64,000 nt of DNA from Staphylococcus gallinarum (lineage in GTDB: Bacteria > Bacillota > Bacilli > Staphylococcales > Staphylococcaceae), in assembly GCF_000875895.1 (NCBI RefSeq), contig NZ_JXCF01000256.1, forward strand, positions 1-64,000, in the 5' to 3' direction. Positions 29,317 through 37,491 of this stretch are shown one piece after another. Position numbers and translations under genes: made by a program. The notes beneath the pieces are model-generated. The model was not told where the DNA came from, did no database searches, and saw only the letters and a list, made by a program, of their open reading frames with translations. Numbering within the stretch: position 1 is the first letter of the stretch; every line of letters starts with the position of its first letter.

Positions 29317-29913
29317 TTAACTATTCATTATTACTTTCTGACCAGCTATAACACCCGCTTGAGTTAATTCATGACTATTCACCCATACTTCGGTGATGTT
29401 TGCCCCAGTTTGCTTAAATAATTCTATAACATGTTTGCTAGCATCCATTGTCACAATTGGATCTCTTTCACCCATTGAAAGTAGCACATTCATATGACTT
29501 AAATCCTTATCTTCAGTTATATTTAATGGATATAATGGTGCATATAATAATGCCGCCTTAAACGTTATAGACTCATTTAGTATCATGCTAATAGCAATAT
29601 TCGAACCATTTGAAAAGCCCACCGGAATTGATTGTTCCACATCAAAGCCATATTTTTCAGCCGCTTCTTTAATAAATGCTGCCAATCTTGTAGTTCTATA
29701 TTTTAAATCTTCTACGTCATATTGCCCTTCGCCATGACGTTTAAAGAAACGATTCATGCCATTTTCTGAAACTTCACCACGAATACTCAATACACTATAA
29801 TCCGCATTTAGTGCCGCAGCTAAAGGCATTAAATCATTTTCATCTCCACCTGTGCCATGTAATAAAATAAACGTAGGCGCTTCAGGCTTTCCTTGTTTAA
29901 AAATGTGTTCCAT
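29317..29913 (-). CDS. mhqD: Carboxylesterase/phospholipase MhqD
   Basis: A 198-residue alpha/beta hydrolase with LLHGTGGDENDL, nucleophile Ser in GFSNGSN, Asp in MGERDPIV and a C-terminal His (SHELTQ). It matches the MhqD/YodD type encoded in quinone-responsive operons of Bacillus and S. aureus. The start MEHIFKQGK at 29913 is preferred because GGAAGAGG lies upstream; the frame is open to 29958. Last gene of the mhqR operon. Confidence 0.88.
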   Translation of the reverse strand: MEHIFKQGKPEAPTFILLHGTGGDENDLMPLAAALNADYSVLSIRGEVSENGMNRFFKRHGEGQYDVEDLKYRTTRLAAFIKEAAEKYGFDVEQSIPVGFSNGSNIAISMILNESITFKAALLYAPLYPLNITEDKDLSHMNVLLSMGERDPIVTMDASKHVIELFKQTGANITEVWVNSHELTQAGVIAGQKVIMNS

Positions 29914-29960
29914 ACAAATCCTCTTCCTTTCTATTTGTGCGTATTCTTTAAACTGCATAA

Positions 29961-30857
29961 TTAAATTCGAATTGGTGGTAATTGTTGTAACAATGCTTCC
30001 TTACGATCTTCATATTGTGATGGAAACATTAATTGCTCACCTAATTTGTCAAATGGTTCATCAATTGTAAATCCTGGACCTACAGTTGCAAATTCAAATA
30101 TAATACCACCTCGTTCACGCATATATATTGCTTTAAAGTAATTGCGATCTTTCACTTCAGTAACATGATAGCCTTTGCCAATCATTTTTGCTTGCCATGC
30201 GCTATGTGCTTTATTATCAGGTACAGACCATGCGATGTGATGCACAACGCCCACTCCAAAGCGCACACGATTTGCTGGACCTTCTTTTTTAATCATGACA
30301 TGATGACGCCAATCACCTACAGTAGCTAAGTGAATATACGATGCGTCTTCACCAATTTGCTCTAATCCCATATCTTCTACTAAAGTTGCAAGTGTAGCTT
30401 GTGGATTTTCAGTTAACATCGTCACACCATGAAACCCTATTATGTCACGATTAGTCGATGCTTGGTCATCCTCAACAAGTGCGAGTGATAAACCGTGTAC
30501 ATCATTGAATTGTAATGTTGACTGTCCAAATAATGTGGTAACCGTAACTGTGATATTTTGGTCCATTAAGTGTCGTTTCCATACCTCTAAAGTTCCTTTG
30601 GGTATTCTGAAAGCAATAGTACCAACTTGTCCATTACCAGTACGCCCCACATGTTCGTTTGGCCAATTAAAAAATGTTAATATCGTACCGTTATCTACAT
30701 TATTATTTGAAAAATACAGATGATAAGTGCCTGGATCATCAAAATTCACAGTTTTTTTAATTAGTTTTAAATTTAAAATATCTCTGTAAAATGCAATGTT
30801 TTCTTCTGGGTTTCCTACGATTGCTGAAATATGATGAATGTGTTGTATTGCTTCCAT
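29961..30857 (-). CDS. Ring-cleaving dioxygenase, VOC family (MhqE/MhqO type, copy 2)
   Basis: A 298-residue two-domain glyoxalase/vicinal-oxygen-chelate protein. Domain 1 starts IQHIHHISAIVGNPEENIAFY and domain 2 starts DIIGFHGVTML. The likely Fe ligands are His in the first strand, VVHHIAWSV and the Glu in GGIIFEFAT. It is predicted to open hydroquinone-type rings. Start 30857 with GGAGTG upstream. It lies between its paralogue and mhqD and is roughly one third to one half identical to the paralogue by eye. Confidence 0.87.
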   Translation of the reverse strand: MEAIQHIHHISAIVGNPEENIAFYRDILNLKLIKKTVNFDDPGTYHLYFSNNNVDNGTILTFFNWPNEHVGRTGNGQVGTIAFRIPKGTLEVWKRHLMDQNITVTVTTLFGQSTLQFNDVHGLSLALVEDDQASTNRDIIGFHGVTMLTENPQATLATLVEDMGLEQIGEDASYIHLATVGDWRHHVMIKKEGPANRVRFGVGVVHHIAWSVPDNKAHSAWQAKMIGKGYHVTEVKDRNYFKAIYMRERGGIIFEFATVGPGFTIDEPFDKLGEQLMFPSQYEDRKEALLQQLPPIRI

Positions 30858-30889
30858 AACGTTCACTCCTTTTGACATGTCATTATTTT

Positions 30890-31846
30890 TTAGCGTTTAG
30901 TATTGAATGGTCTAATTTCTGATTCGATATAATCACGTTGGTTTTCTAAAAATGGTGGTAATGATAGACTTTCACCCAATGTTTCATACGGTTCATCACC
31001 CATAAATCCAGGACCATCAGTAGACACTTCAATCAAGATGTGACCAATACGTGCATAAAGTGCTTCAAAGTAAAATCTATCTACTAATCCTGAATTACCA
31101 ATTCCAACTTCTTTATATTTTTCTTCCCATTGTGCTATAGCTTCATGGTCTTTCAATCTAAATGATACATGGTGGACTTCTCCGTAACCTTGCACTGCTT
31201 CATTACTTGTTGTGTCTTTTCTCAAGATAACTTGACCACCATTACCTCCTGCTCCAACTTCTAAAAGTGCAACGTTTTGTTCTTCCACAATTGTTTTCAT
31301 ACCATAGATTTGTTCTAATATTTTCTTAAAATCTTCAAAGTAACTGACAGTAATTTCGATAGGGCCTAAGCCATAAATTGCTTTATCAGTTGGAACTGGT
31401 CCGTTTTGCCATGGTTTACCTGGTGCCACACCACTGTTATGTTCATCTGATACGAGTTGATAATGTTGACCATCTGACTCTTCAAAAGGAAGAACCTGTT
31501 TACCAAATAGAGTTTGTATACCATCATGTTTCACACCAAAGTCATTGAATCGTTGTTCATAATAACTTAATGCTGCATCATTCGGTACTCTGAATGAAGG
31601 TTTGGTAATTGAATTAGTGCCAGACTTACCTTTTGGAATATTTGGAAAATCAAAAAATGTCATATCTGTTCCAGGTGAACCTTCATCATCTGCAAAGAAT
31701 GTATGATACGTATATATATCATCTTGGTTCACTGTTTTTTTAACAAGTCTCATACCTAACACATCAGTGAAAAATTTATAGTTTCTTTCAGCATCATCTG
31801 TAATCGCTGTAACATGGTGGATTCCTAATAATTGATTGTTTGTCAT
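30890..31846 (-). CDS. mhqE: Ring-cleaving dioxygenase, VOC family (MhqE/MhqO type, copy 1)
   Basis: A 318-residue paralogue of the next gene. It starts LLGIHHVTAITDDAERNYKFF, has the metal-binding region GEVHHVSFRLKD and the Glu in GHILIEVSTDGPGF. Predicted extradiol-type dioxygenase for hydroquinone detoxification. The ATG at 31846 is used (GGAGCG upstream). A second MhqR-like operator lies directly upstream, so it may have its own regulated promoter in addition to read-through from mhqR. Confidence 0.87.
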   Translation of the reverse strand: MTNNQLLGIHHVTAITDDAERNYKFFTDVLGMRLVKKTVNQDDIYTYHTFFADDEGSPGTDMTFFDFPNIPKGKSGTNSITKPSFRVPNDAALSYYEQRFNDFGVKHDGIQTLFGKQVLPFEESDGQHYQLVSDEHNSGVAPGKPWQNGPVPTDKAIYGLGPIEITVSYFEDFKKILEQIYGMKTIVEEQNVALLEVGAGGNGGQVILRKDTTSNEAVQGYGEVHHVSFRLKDHEAIAQWEEKYKEVGIGNSGLVDRFYFEALYARIGHILIEVSTDGPGFMGDEPYETLGESLSLPPFLENQRDYIESEIRPFNTKR

Positions 31847-31868
31847 AATCAAACACGCTCCTTAATTT

Positions 31869-31886
31869 TATCTCGATTTCGAAGTA
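31869..31886 (-). promoter_or_regulatory. Second MhqR-type operator
   Basis: TATCTCGATTTCGAAGTA is an imperfect palindrome. It shares its core (CTCGA-TTTCGA) with the site over the mhqR promoter and lies between mhqR and the first dioxygenase gene. Confidence 0.6.
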
Positions 31887-31911
31887 ATTTTATTTAAAAA
31901 TATTAAGTGCA

Positions 31912-32346
31912 TTAAACCTCTGTAGGTTGAGCACTTAATTTCTTTAATGCTTGCTGTAATATTGCTAATTCTTCGTCTGTTAACACTGCAAAAGTTGAGT
32001 TTATTGTTGCTGCATGCTCAGGAAAAATTCGTTCCATCATTTCATGACCTTGTTTGGTTAATACCGCTTTAGTTACACGTTTATCTTGCTCATCTCTTCT
32101 TCTTTCGACGCAGCCTTTCTCAACGAGTTTATCTACTACATAAGTGATACTGCTACTAGCAATAAGTACGCGTTTACCAATTTTCTGAATAGGTTGTTCA
32201 CCTTTACTATATAGGAGTTCTAGCACTGCAAATTCAGTTACATTCAATCCATAACGCTGTACATCTGCTCTAACAATTTGTTCTAAATGATCAGTCGTTC
32301 TATTCAATCCAATAAATGCATTCAATGACTCTGTCGTTCGTTCCAT
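31912..32346 (-). CDS. mhqR: MarR-family quinone-sensing repressor MhqR
   Basis: A 144-residue MarR-type winged-helix repressor. Dimerisation helices at both ends; the DNA-binding part is [45 protein letters not shown]. The ATG of MERTTES (32346) is chosen since the promoter's predicted start point is near 32379 and GGTGAT precedes this ATG. It leads the operon mhqR-dioxygenase-dioxygenase-mhqD. In S. aureus the homologue derepresses on exposure to quinones. Confidence 0.9.
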   Translation of the reverse strand: MERTTESLNAFIGLNRTTDHLEQIVRADVQRYGLNVTEFAVLELLYSKGEQPIQKIGKRVLIASSSITYVVDKLVEKGCVERRRDEQDKRVTKAVLTKQGHEMMERIFPEHAATINSTFAVLTDEELAILQQALKKLSAQPTEV

Positions 32347-32366
32347 CACATCACCAACTTTCAATT

Positions 32367-32413
32367 TATTTCGATTTCGAGATAATTATAACGCTGACGT
32401 TTTTAGAAGTCAA
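32367..32413 (-). promoter_or_regulatory. mhqR promoter with MhqR operator
   Basis: On the minus strand, -35 TTGACT (32408-32413), a 17-base spacer and -10 TATAAT (32385-32390) form a near-consensus sigma-A promoter. The palindrome TATTTCGATTTCGAGATA (32367-32384) begins directly after the -10 and covers the start point, a classical repressor position. Confidence 0.85.
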
Positions 32414-32577
32414 CATTTTAAGTATAAAAAATATACCATCAATTAAAAAACGCTCTATAAAAGCATTTCCCAATAATACTTATACTTCAAATTAAATATT
32501 GTAATTATTATGAAAATTAATTCTTTCGTTTTCATAACTTCAATAAGTGGTAGAAGTAGAGTGTGGAGGTGTCAATA

Positions 32578-34002
32578 TTGAATAAATTATTTGTAAATAA
32601 TGAATTTATAGAAAGTCAATCACAAGACACAATGGACGTTATTAATCCTGCAACAGGTGAAAAAATAGATACAATCACTTTTGCCACTCAATCAGAAGTT
32701 AACGATGCTATAGAAAAATCTAAACAGGCACAATTAGAATGGGAAAAGGTACCTCAACCCAAACGTGCTGAACATGTTAAGCTATTAATACCATTATTAG
32801 AAGAACATAAAGACACATTGGCAGAATTATATGTAAAAGAACAAGGTAAGACTTTAGCTTCCGCAAAAGGTGAAATAGACAAGGCAATACATTTTATTGA
32901 CTATATGACGAGCTTAAGCTTTTCAAATAAAGGCGAAGTTCTACAAAATAGTAGAGAAAACGAAACTATTCTACTAACGAAAAAACCTATCGGTGTAACA
33001 GCAGGTATCGTACCTTGGAATGCACCTATATTAGTATTAATGCGCAAAATTATTCCAGCTGTTATTACAGGTTGTTCCGCAGTAATTAAACCAAGTGAAG
33101 AGACTACACTAATCACATTGAAACTTGCTGAATTGTTACGTGATTCTACAATTCCTGCAGGACTTATTCAAATTGTTCCAGGCACTGGTAATACAGTAGG
33201 AACGCAGTTAGCACAACACCCTGATATCCAACTTATTTCTCTTACAGGAAGTATGAAAGCTGGTAAATCTGTTTATGCAGAAAGTGCCAATACAGTTAAG
33301 AAAGTTAACTTAGAACTTGGTGGTAATGCACCTGTACTCGTTACTGAACATGCCAATATAGATAAAGCTGTAGATTACATCGTGACAGCAAGAATCAATA
33401 ACGCTGGACAAGTATGTACTTGTCCTGAACGTGTATTTGTCCACAAATCAATACACGATTCATTTATCGAACAACTGAAATCTAAAATGGAACAACTCAC
33501 AGTCGGCGATCCATTTGATGATAATACGGACTATGGTGCAATTATTAATCAACGTCAATTAGATAGTATTGATGATAAAGTTCAAAATGCAGTTAAAAAT
33601 GGCGCTACTTTAGTAACTGGTGGTAAGAAAATAGACAGCGCAGGTTATTTTTATGAGCCAACAATTTTAGATCATATCCAAACAACAGATGAGGCATTTA
33701 AAGAAGAAATATTTGGTCCGGTAATACCTGTTATCGAATACGAAGACTTCGATGAAGCTATAGCTGAAGCTAATAATACGAATGCTGGACTATCTTCTTA
33801 TATTTTCTCCGAAAACTTAAAACAAATTATGCAAGCAACTGAAACATTAAAATTTGGAGAAGTTTATGCCAATTGCGAAGCAGAAGAAGTCGTCAATGGT
33901 TACCATGCTGGTTGGCGAGAATCTGGTTTAGGTGGCGCAGATGGCATCCATGGTTTCGAAGAATACTATAATACAACCGTATCCTATATTAGATATGATT
34001 AA
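32578..34002 (+). CDS. aldA: Aldehyde dehydrogenase (lactaldehyde/glycolaldehyde type, AldA)
   Basis: A 474-residue NAD(P)-dependent aldehyde dehydrogenase. Catalytic Glu in LELGGNAPV, catalytic Cys in NNAGQVCTCPERVFVH, and EEIFGPVIPV. The C-terminal part (ANCEAEEVVNGYHAGWRESG and GGADGIHGFEEY) closely parallels E. coli AldA. The TTG at 32578 is taken as start because GGAGGTG lies seven bases upstream; GTG at 32563 overlaps that site. Divergent from mhqR, so it may help clear aldehydes in the same stress. That link is inferred from position only. Confidence 0.88.
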   Translation: MNKLFVNNEFIESQSQDTMDVINPATGEKIDTITFATQSEVNDAIEKSKQAQLEWEKVPQPKRAEHVKLLIPLLEEHKDTLAELYVKEQGKTLASAKGEIDKAIHFIDYMTSLSFSNKGEVLQNSRENETILLTKKPIGVTAGIVPWNAPILVLMRKIIPAVITGCSAVIKPSEETTLITLKLAELLRDSTIPAGLIQIVPGTGNTVGTQLAQHPDIQLISLTGSMKAGKSVYAESANTVKKVNLELGGNAPVLVTEHANIDKAVDYIVTARINNAGQVCTCPERVFVHKSIHDSFIEQLKSKMEQLTVGDPFDDNTDYGAIINQRQLDSIDDKVQNAVKNGATLVTGGKKIDSAGYFYEPTILDHIQTTDEAFKEEIFGPVIPVIEYEDFDEAIAEANNTNAGLSSYIFSENLKQIMQATETLKFGEVYANCEAEEVVNGYHAGWRESGLGGADGIHGFEEYYNTTVSYIRYD

Positions 34003-34051
34003 AATGTGATAAATCACTAAAATATCTAGAGTACCGCGTGCTTAGATAAGC

Positions 34052-34096
34052 AAAAGGCAATTTCTATTGAAATAATATAGAAATTGCCTTTTTTAA
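34052..34096 (+). terminator. Terminator of aldA-type gene
   Basis: AAAAGGCAATTTCTAT pairs with ATAGAAATTGCCTTTT, then T-run. Confidence 0.88.
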
Positions 34097-34130
34097 GATA
34101 TCTTAATGTAAAACACTATTGCATTAAGCA

Positions 34131-34214
34131 GTATTTTGGCGAGACTCCTAAGGGAACAGGACAAGCTGAAGACTACAGGCTGAAGCTGTCCCCTAGGAAA
34201 GCGAGCCAACAATA
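34131..34214 (+). repeat. Palindromic intergenic repeat, copy A
   Basis: An 84-base element beginning GTATTTTGGCGAGACTCCT and ending GGAAAGCGAGCCAACAATAC. Ends are inverted (GTATT...TGGC / GCCA...AATAC). Near-identical copies lie at 52922-53006 and 53137-53221, with a diverged inverted copy at 54756-54829. Confidence 0.88.
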
Positions 34215-34230
34215 CGTAATATAAAAAAAT

Positions 34231-34267
34231 AGCACTCAGATAAATTAAATTCATTCATCTGAGTGCT
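34231..34267 (-). terminator. Terminator of DUF1307 lipoprotein gene
   Basis: AGCACTCAGAT pairs with ATCTGAGTGCT; followed on the minus strand by seven T. Very similar in sequence, including its flank, to the srtA terminator at 53240-53274. Confidence 0.85.
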
Positions 34268-34304
34268 TTATTTGGAATTTATGTTCTAGATGCTACTTAA
34301 AAAT

Positions 34305-34763
34305 TTAATCTTTTGTCACTTGTTTCAATCCTGCTTTTTTCAAAGCTTTCTTAGTCTTTTTATAACTTACTTGTTTATTTTTCGTATCACCAGAGAATGA
34401 TTCTGGAGCAATTTTCTTCAACTCTTTTAAATCAACTTTTTCCAAATCAATTTTTACAGTTTCAACAGCCTTACCGTCTGAATATTTTATCTTCTCTGAA
34501 ACACCTTTAATATCTTGATATTTTTCACTTTCAGATTCTAATAAAGATTTCATATCATCCTTCTTAAGACCTAAATCTTTGTAGTTGATCGTTGAACGAA
34601 TGTTTTCCTTAGTTACTTTATCACCTTTGTGCGTGAGTGTAACTTTCATATCAACTCCAGATGCATCCCCTTTAAATGTGTCTTTCTCTTCTTTAGGTCC
34701 ACAAGCAGCCAATAACAATGTTACAGCAATTGCCAATCCCATCAACTTTTTAACATGATACAT
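34305..34763 (-). CDS. DUF1307 (YehR-like) lipoprotein
   Basis: A 152-residue lipoprotein. Signal peptide with lipobox LLAAC-G near residue 20. The mature part has the DUF1307 pattern (GVDMKVTLTHKGDKVTKE, then the lysine-rich SGDTKNKQVSYKKTKKALKKAG tail). Start 34763 follows GGGAGTGG. Role unknown; located extracellularly, anchored to the membrane. Confidence 0.85.
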   Translation of the reverse strand: MYHVKKLMGLAIAVTLLLAACGPKEEKDTFKGDASGVDMKVTLTHKGDKVTKENIRSTINYKDLGLKKDDMKSLLESESEKYQDIKGVSEKIKYSDGKAVETVKIDLEKVDLKELKKIAPESFSGDTKNKQVSYKKTKKALKKAGLKQVTKD

Positions 34764-34889
34764 ATCTACCACTCCCACTTTGTTTATCTATCAACATCAT
34801 AGCATTAAACAATCAGTTGTAGGACATAGAATTTTAAAAAAAATAAAAATATATTTTTTATATTCAATCACTATTTTATCTCAATTAAA

Positions 34890-34923
34890 ATAGAGCCAAT
34901 ACTGGATTACAGATTGGCTCTAT
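34890..34923 (-). terminator. Terminator of adcA-like gene
   Basis: ATAGAGCCAAT pairs with ATTGGCTCTAT, followed on the minus strand by TTTAATTG. Confidence 0.65.
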
Positions 34924-34987
34924 GAAATACCTATGATCAATCACGCTCGAACGCTACTTATAAAGTAAACATGTGCGCGACAATCTA

Positions 34988-35953
34988 TTATTTATTCAAT
35001 GCTTTATCTAATGCTTTAATATTCTTCTTCATTAACGATTGATATGAAATACCCTTTTTCTGTTTATCTGCTTTTGTTAATGTTGCCATATTGTGGAAAC
35101 TTACTGGCGTTGTATTGGTCTCTTTTTTAATCACATCTGTCACTTTAGATGAAATATTTTGTTCATATAAAACATAAGGTTGCTTTGTTTTTTTAATATT
35201 TTTAACGATTTTCATTAATTGTTTTTGCGTAGGCTCTTCATTATTCATACCCGTTACACCTTCTTGTTTAAAACCGTAACGTTTCGCTAAATAACCTATT
35301 GAATCATGAGAAATCACTACAGTATCACGCTTTGGATTTTCAGTAATTGATTTTAATTGTGAATCAATACCATCTATATCTTTAACTACTTTTTTATAAT
35401 TATCTTCGTAATATTTTTTATGCTTTGGATCCTTTTTAATCAAAGTATCCTTTATTTCCTTTGTAAATTTCTTATCTAATACGGGATCTAACCACACATG
35501 AGGATCTTTGCTACCTTCTTCATGCTTAGCATGTTCATCATGTGATTCACCTTCATGTTCATGTTCTTCCCCAGCTAAAATTTCATTCTTTTTCAACTTA
35601 TCAGCCAATGGTAATTTTAAATCTTTATTATTAATCGATTTTGCAATTTTTTTAGCTACTGGATCCATTTCATCACTAGAGTATAAAAATAAATCCCCTT
35701 TTGAAATTTTAATCATATCTTTTTGAGTGGGTTCAAAGGAATGTATATCTGCACCTGCAGGGTAAATTGATTTTACATCAACATATTTTCCTCCCACTTG
35801 TTCAGTTAAATTTTGAAAAGCATACGCTGTCGTATAAATTTCTAATTTATTCTTGGTACTCACATCTTTATTCTTATCTTTATCAAGATTGCCACAAGCA
35901 CTTAGCAACATAATCACAGCTAGTAGCACTATATATTTCAAACTTTTTTTCAA
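34988..35953 (-). CDS. Zinc ABC transporter substrate-binding lipoprotein (AdcA/ZnuA-like)
   Basis: A 321-residue cluster A-I metal-binding lipoprotein. Signal peptide with lipobox LLSAC-G; metal ligands in ADIHSFEPT, the His-rich loop (EEHEHEGESHDEHAKHEE, residues about 125-145), DPHVWLDP, SHDSIGYLA and near the C-terminus. The His-rich loop points to zinc. It has no C-terminal ZinT domain, unlike the longer AdcA known from S. aureus. No permease/ATPase genes adjoin. Preceded by a Zur box. Confidence 0.9.
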   Translation of the reverse strand: MKKSLKYIVLLAVIMLLSACGNLDKDKNKDVSTKNKLEIYTTAYAFQNLTEQVGGKYVDVKSIYPAGADIHSFEPTQKDMIKISKGDLFLYSSDEMDPVAKKIAKSINNKDLKLPLADKLKKNEILAGEEHEHEGESHDEHAKHEEGSKDPHVWLDPVLDKKFTKEIKDTLIKKDPKHKKYYEDNYKKVVKDIDGIDSQLKSITENPKRDTVVISHDSIGYLAKRYGFKQEGVTGMNNEEPTQKQLMKIVKNIKKTKQPYVLYEQNISSKVTDVIKKETNTTPVSFHNMATLTKADKQKKGISYQSLMKKNIKALDKALNK

Positions 35954-35966
35954 AGCCTACGCCTCC

Positions 35967-35988
35967 AAATCGAAATTATTACGTTTAA
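35967..35988 (-). promoter_or_regulatory. Zur box
   Basis: The palindrome AAATCGAAATTATTACGTTT matches the Firmicute Zur pattern (AAATCGTAATNATTACGATTT) with two differences. It lies 14 bases upstream of the zinc lipoprotein start, so expression should rise in zinc starvation. Confidence 0.75.
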
Positions 35989-36142
35989 ACTATAAACTTA
36001 TTTTCTTTATATTTCAATCCCTATTATTAAATTTTTAAATATCTTTAAAACACACATTTAGTCATCGAGAGAAGAAAGATTTGTTTACAAATACACTAAA
36101 CGTGATATTTATATAATACAAACTACTATGAGGAGTGATTGT

Positions 36143-36421
36143 ATGGCTGAAATCAAGCAAGGTACAAATAAGTTTTATATCGGAGAAGATGAAAATAATC
36201 CTCAAGCACAGATTACGTTCAAAAAATTAAATGATAATCAAATCGATATTGATCATACTGGAGTTCCTGATGAAATGGGTGGACAAGGTATTGGATCACA
36301 ATTGGTACAAAGTGTCGTTGAATATGCACGTGAGAACAATTTGAAAATTGTTGCGACTTGTCCATTTGCTAAAAATGTCATAGAAAAACATTCAGAATAT
36401 CAGGACGTATATGCAGGTTAA
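36143..36421 (+). CDS. GNAT-like N-acetyltransferase, YidJ/NATD1 type
   Basis: A 92-residue minimal acetyltransferase-fold protein with the acetyl-CoA binding pattern DEMGGQGIGSQLVQSVVEYAR and the family end CPFAKNVIEKHSEYQDV. The start MAEIKQG at 36143 follows GGAGTG. I recall a structurally solved S. aureus homologue encoded among its mhq genes; here it lies 4 kb away. Substrate unknown. Confidence 0.85.
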   Translation: MAEIKQGTNKFYIGEDENNPQAQITFKKLNDNQIDIDHTGVPDEMGGQGIGSQLVQSVVEYARENNLKIVATCPFAKNVIEKHSEYQDVYAG

Positions 36422-36439
36422 TTCAATAAATTCATTAAA

Positions 36440-36469
36440 AAGAGGTCGAGATTAATTTCTCGGCCTCTT
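36440..36469. terminator. Terminator between YidJ-like gene and peptide gene
   Basis: AAGAGGTCGAG pairs with CTCGGCCTCTT. The U-tract (CTCTTTTTAATG) is clear on the minus strand, which supports transcription of the small peptide gene at 36491-36556; on the + strand it is weak. Confidence 0.75.
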
Positions 36470-36490
36470 ATCTGTTGTTGCTGGCTTAAC

Positions 36491-36556
36491 TTAACCATAA
36501 ATTTTTGCTAATAAATCGATCACTTTTAATAATAATGGCATAGCTGTATCAGTCAT
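36491..36556 (-). CDS. Candidate phenol-soluble-modulin-like peptide (21 aa)
   Basis: A 21-codon open frame with a strong Shine-Dalgarno (GGGGAGGTAATC, ATG at 36556) and its own minus-strand terminator. The peptide starts MTDTAMPLLL and ends LLAKIYG. The polar residues Asp3, Lys11, Asp14 and Lys18 fall on one helical face (steps of 3-4), and Leu/Ile/Val/Ala fill the other, so it would form an amphipathic helix with near-neutral charge. Length, lack of a signal peptide and amphipathicity resemble staphylococcal PSM-alpha peptides and PSM-mec, although the primary sequence is not one I recognise. Pro7 is unusual for that family. Confidence 0.55.
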   Translation of the reverse strand: MTDTAMPLLLKVIDLLAKIYG

Positions 36557-36864
36557 GTGATTACCTCCCCTTATTAAAAAAATAATTATCTTACATATAG
36601 TAATAAACAATCTACATTGGATTATGTAACATGTGAATTCGCCGTTGTATAATATAAACATTAAAACAGAAATCTAAATATTATAAATGTAATGAATTCA
36701 TAAAATTTATATACTATAAATAAGATGTCGATAATCACTTTCCCTAAGTATTCCATTTTAATCTTAATTTTTTTAAAAATTATTTTATTTACAATAAAGA
36801 TACATAATTGTAATCATCAGGATTCATTGGAACGAGGTGTAACTTGCACGTTGAAAAGTTCAAG
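36557..36864. other. AT-rich gap
   Basis: Upstream of the peptide gene and downstream of the LURP-like gene. It should contain the peptide gene's promoter; no convincing -35/-10 pair or AgrA-type repeat could be picked out. Confidence 0.4.
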
Positions 36865-37410
36865 TTAATTAGATTGCTTTCTTTGATATTCTTGATATTC
36901 GTAAAATGCTTGGAATAATAGAATAAGCATTGCAGGGTGATATGTTTCACTGGCGATATCAATATCGTGTTGTGAGGCAATTTTAAAGCGTTCTGACTTT
37001 GTTTGCATAATTTCATTATTACCTTCAGTCACCTTAACACTGCGTGAAATAAATCCAGATTGAAACTTAAGAACATCACCTTTTGCACCTTCAAAAAGCA
37101 TAGTTGGTTTCATGCCAATTTTCGTACGAAACACGCCTATTACATCGCCATTTTTCTCAACTTGCCATACCGTCTTAAACGGTGTCTTTATTGTGCCACT
37201 TATCGTTTTCTCTTGAATGACACGATACGTATCTTGACCATCCGTAATTTCATAGTTATGCTTCTGATGACCAAATAATGCAAACGCTTCTTGTGACGTA
37301 GACTTGTAAAATAACTTTAATGAAAAAACCGCTTCCTCTCGTTCATTAAACACTTCAATTGCTGATTTAGAAGCACTAAAAAAGTTCTCTTTAAAATGAT
37401 AGCGTTTCAT
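36865..37410 (-). CDS. Tubby/LURP-one-like hypothetical protein
   Basis: A 181-residue soluble protein. The regular strand pattern (NYEITDGQDTYRVIQEKTISGTIKTPFKT VWQVEK-type repeats of short beta strands) and the hydrophobic C-terminal helix (AMLILLFQAFYEYQEY) fit the Tubby C-terminal/LURP-one fold found in small Firmicute proteins that may contact membrane lipids. Family call is tentative; function unknown. Confidence 0.55.
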   Translation of the reverse strand: MKRYHFKENFFSASKSAIEVFNEREEAVFSLKLFYKSTSQEAFALFGHQKHNYEITDGQDTYRVIQEKTISGTIKTPFKTVWQVEKNGDVIGVFRTKIGMKPTMLFEGAKGDVLKFQSGFISRSVKVTEGNNEIMQTKSERFKIASQHDIDIASETYHPAMLILLFQAFYEYQEYQRKQSN

Positions 37411-37491
37411 ATTACAACTCCCTATAATTCTATTTATAGTACAATTATAAATAGAAAGTTGCTTATTTTGAAATATATTGAGTCTCTTCCA

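Noticed and set aside
34131..34214. Possible CRISPR or S. aureus STAR-type repeat
   Set aside because: Only a few widely spaced copies without spacers, and the sequence lacks the STAR core; classed as a palindromic intergenic repeat.
36789..37016. 75-codon minus frame overlapping the LURP-like gene 3' end
   Set aside because: Out-of-frame shadow of the longer gene 36865-37410; no SD.
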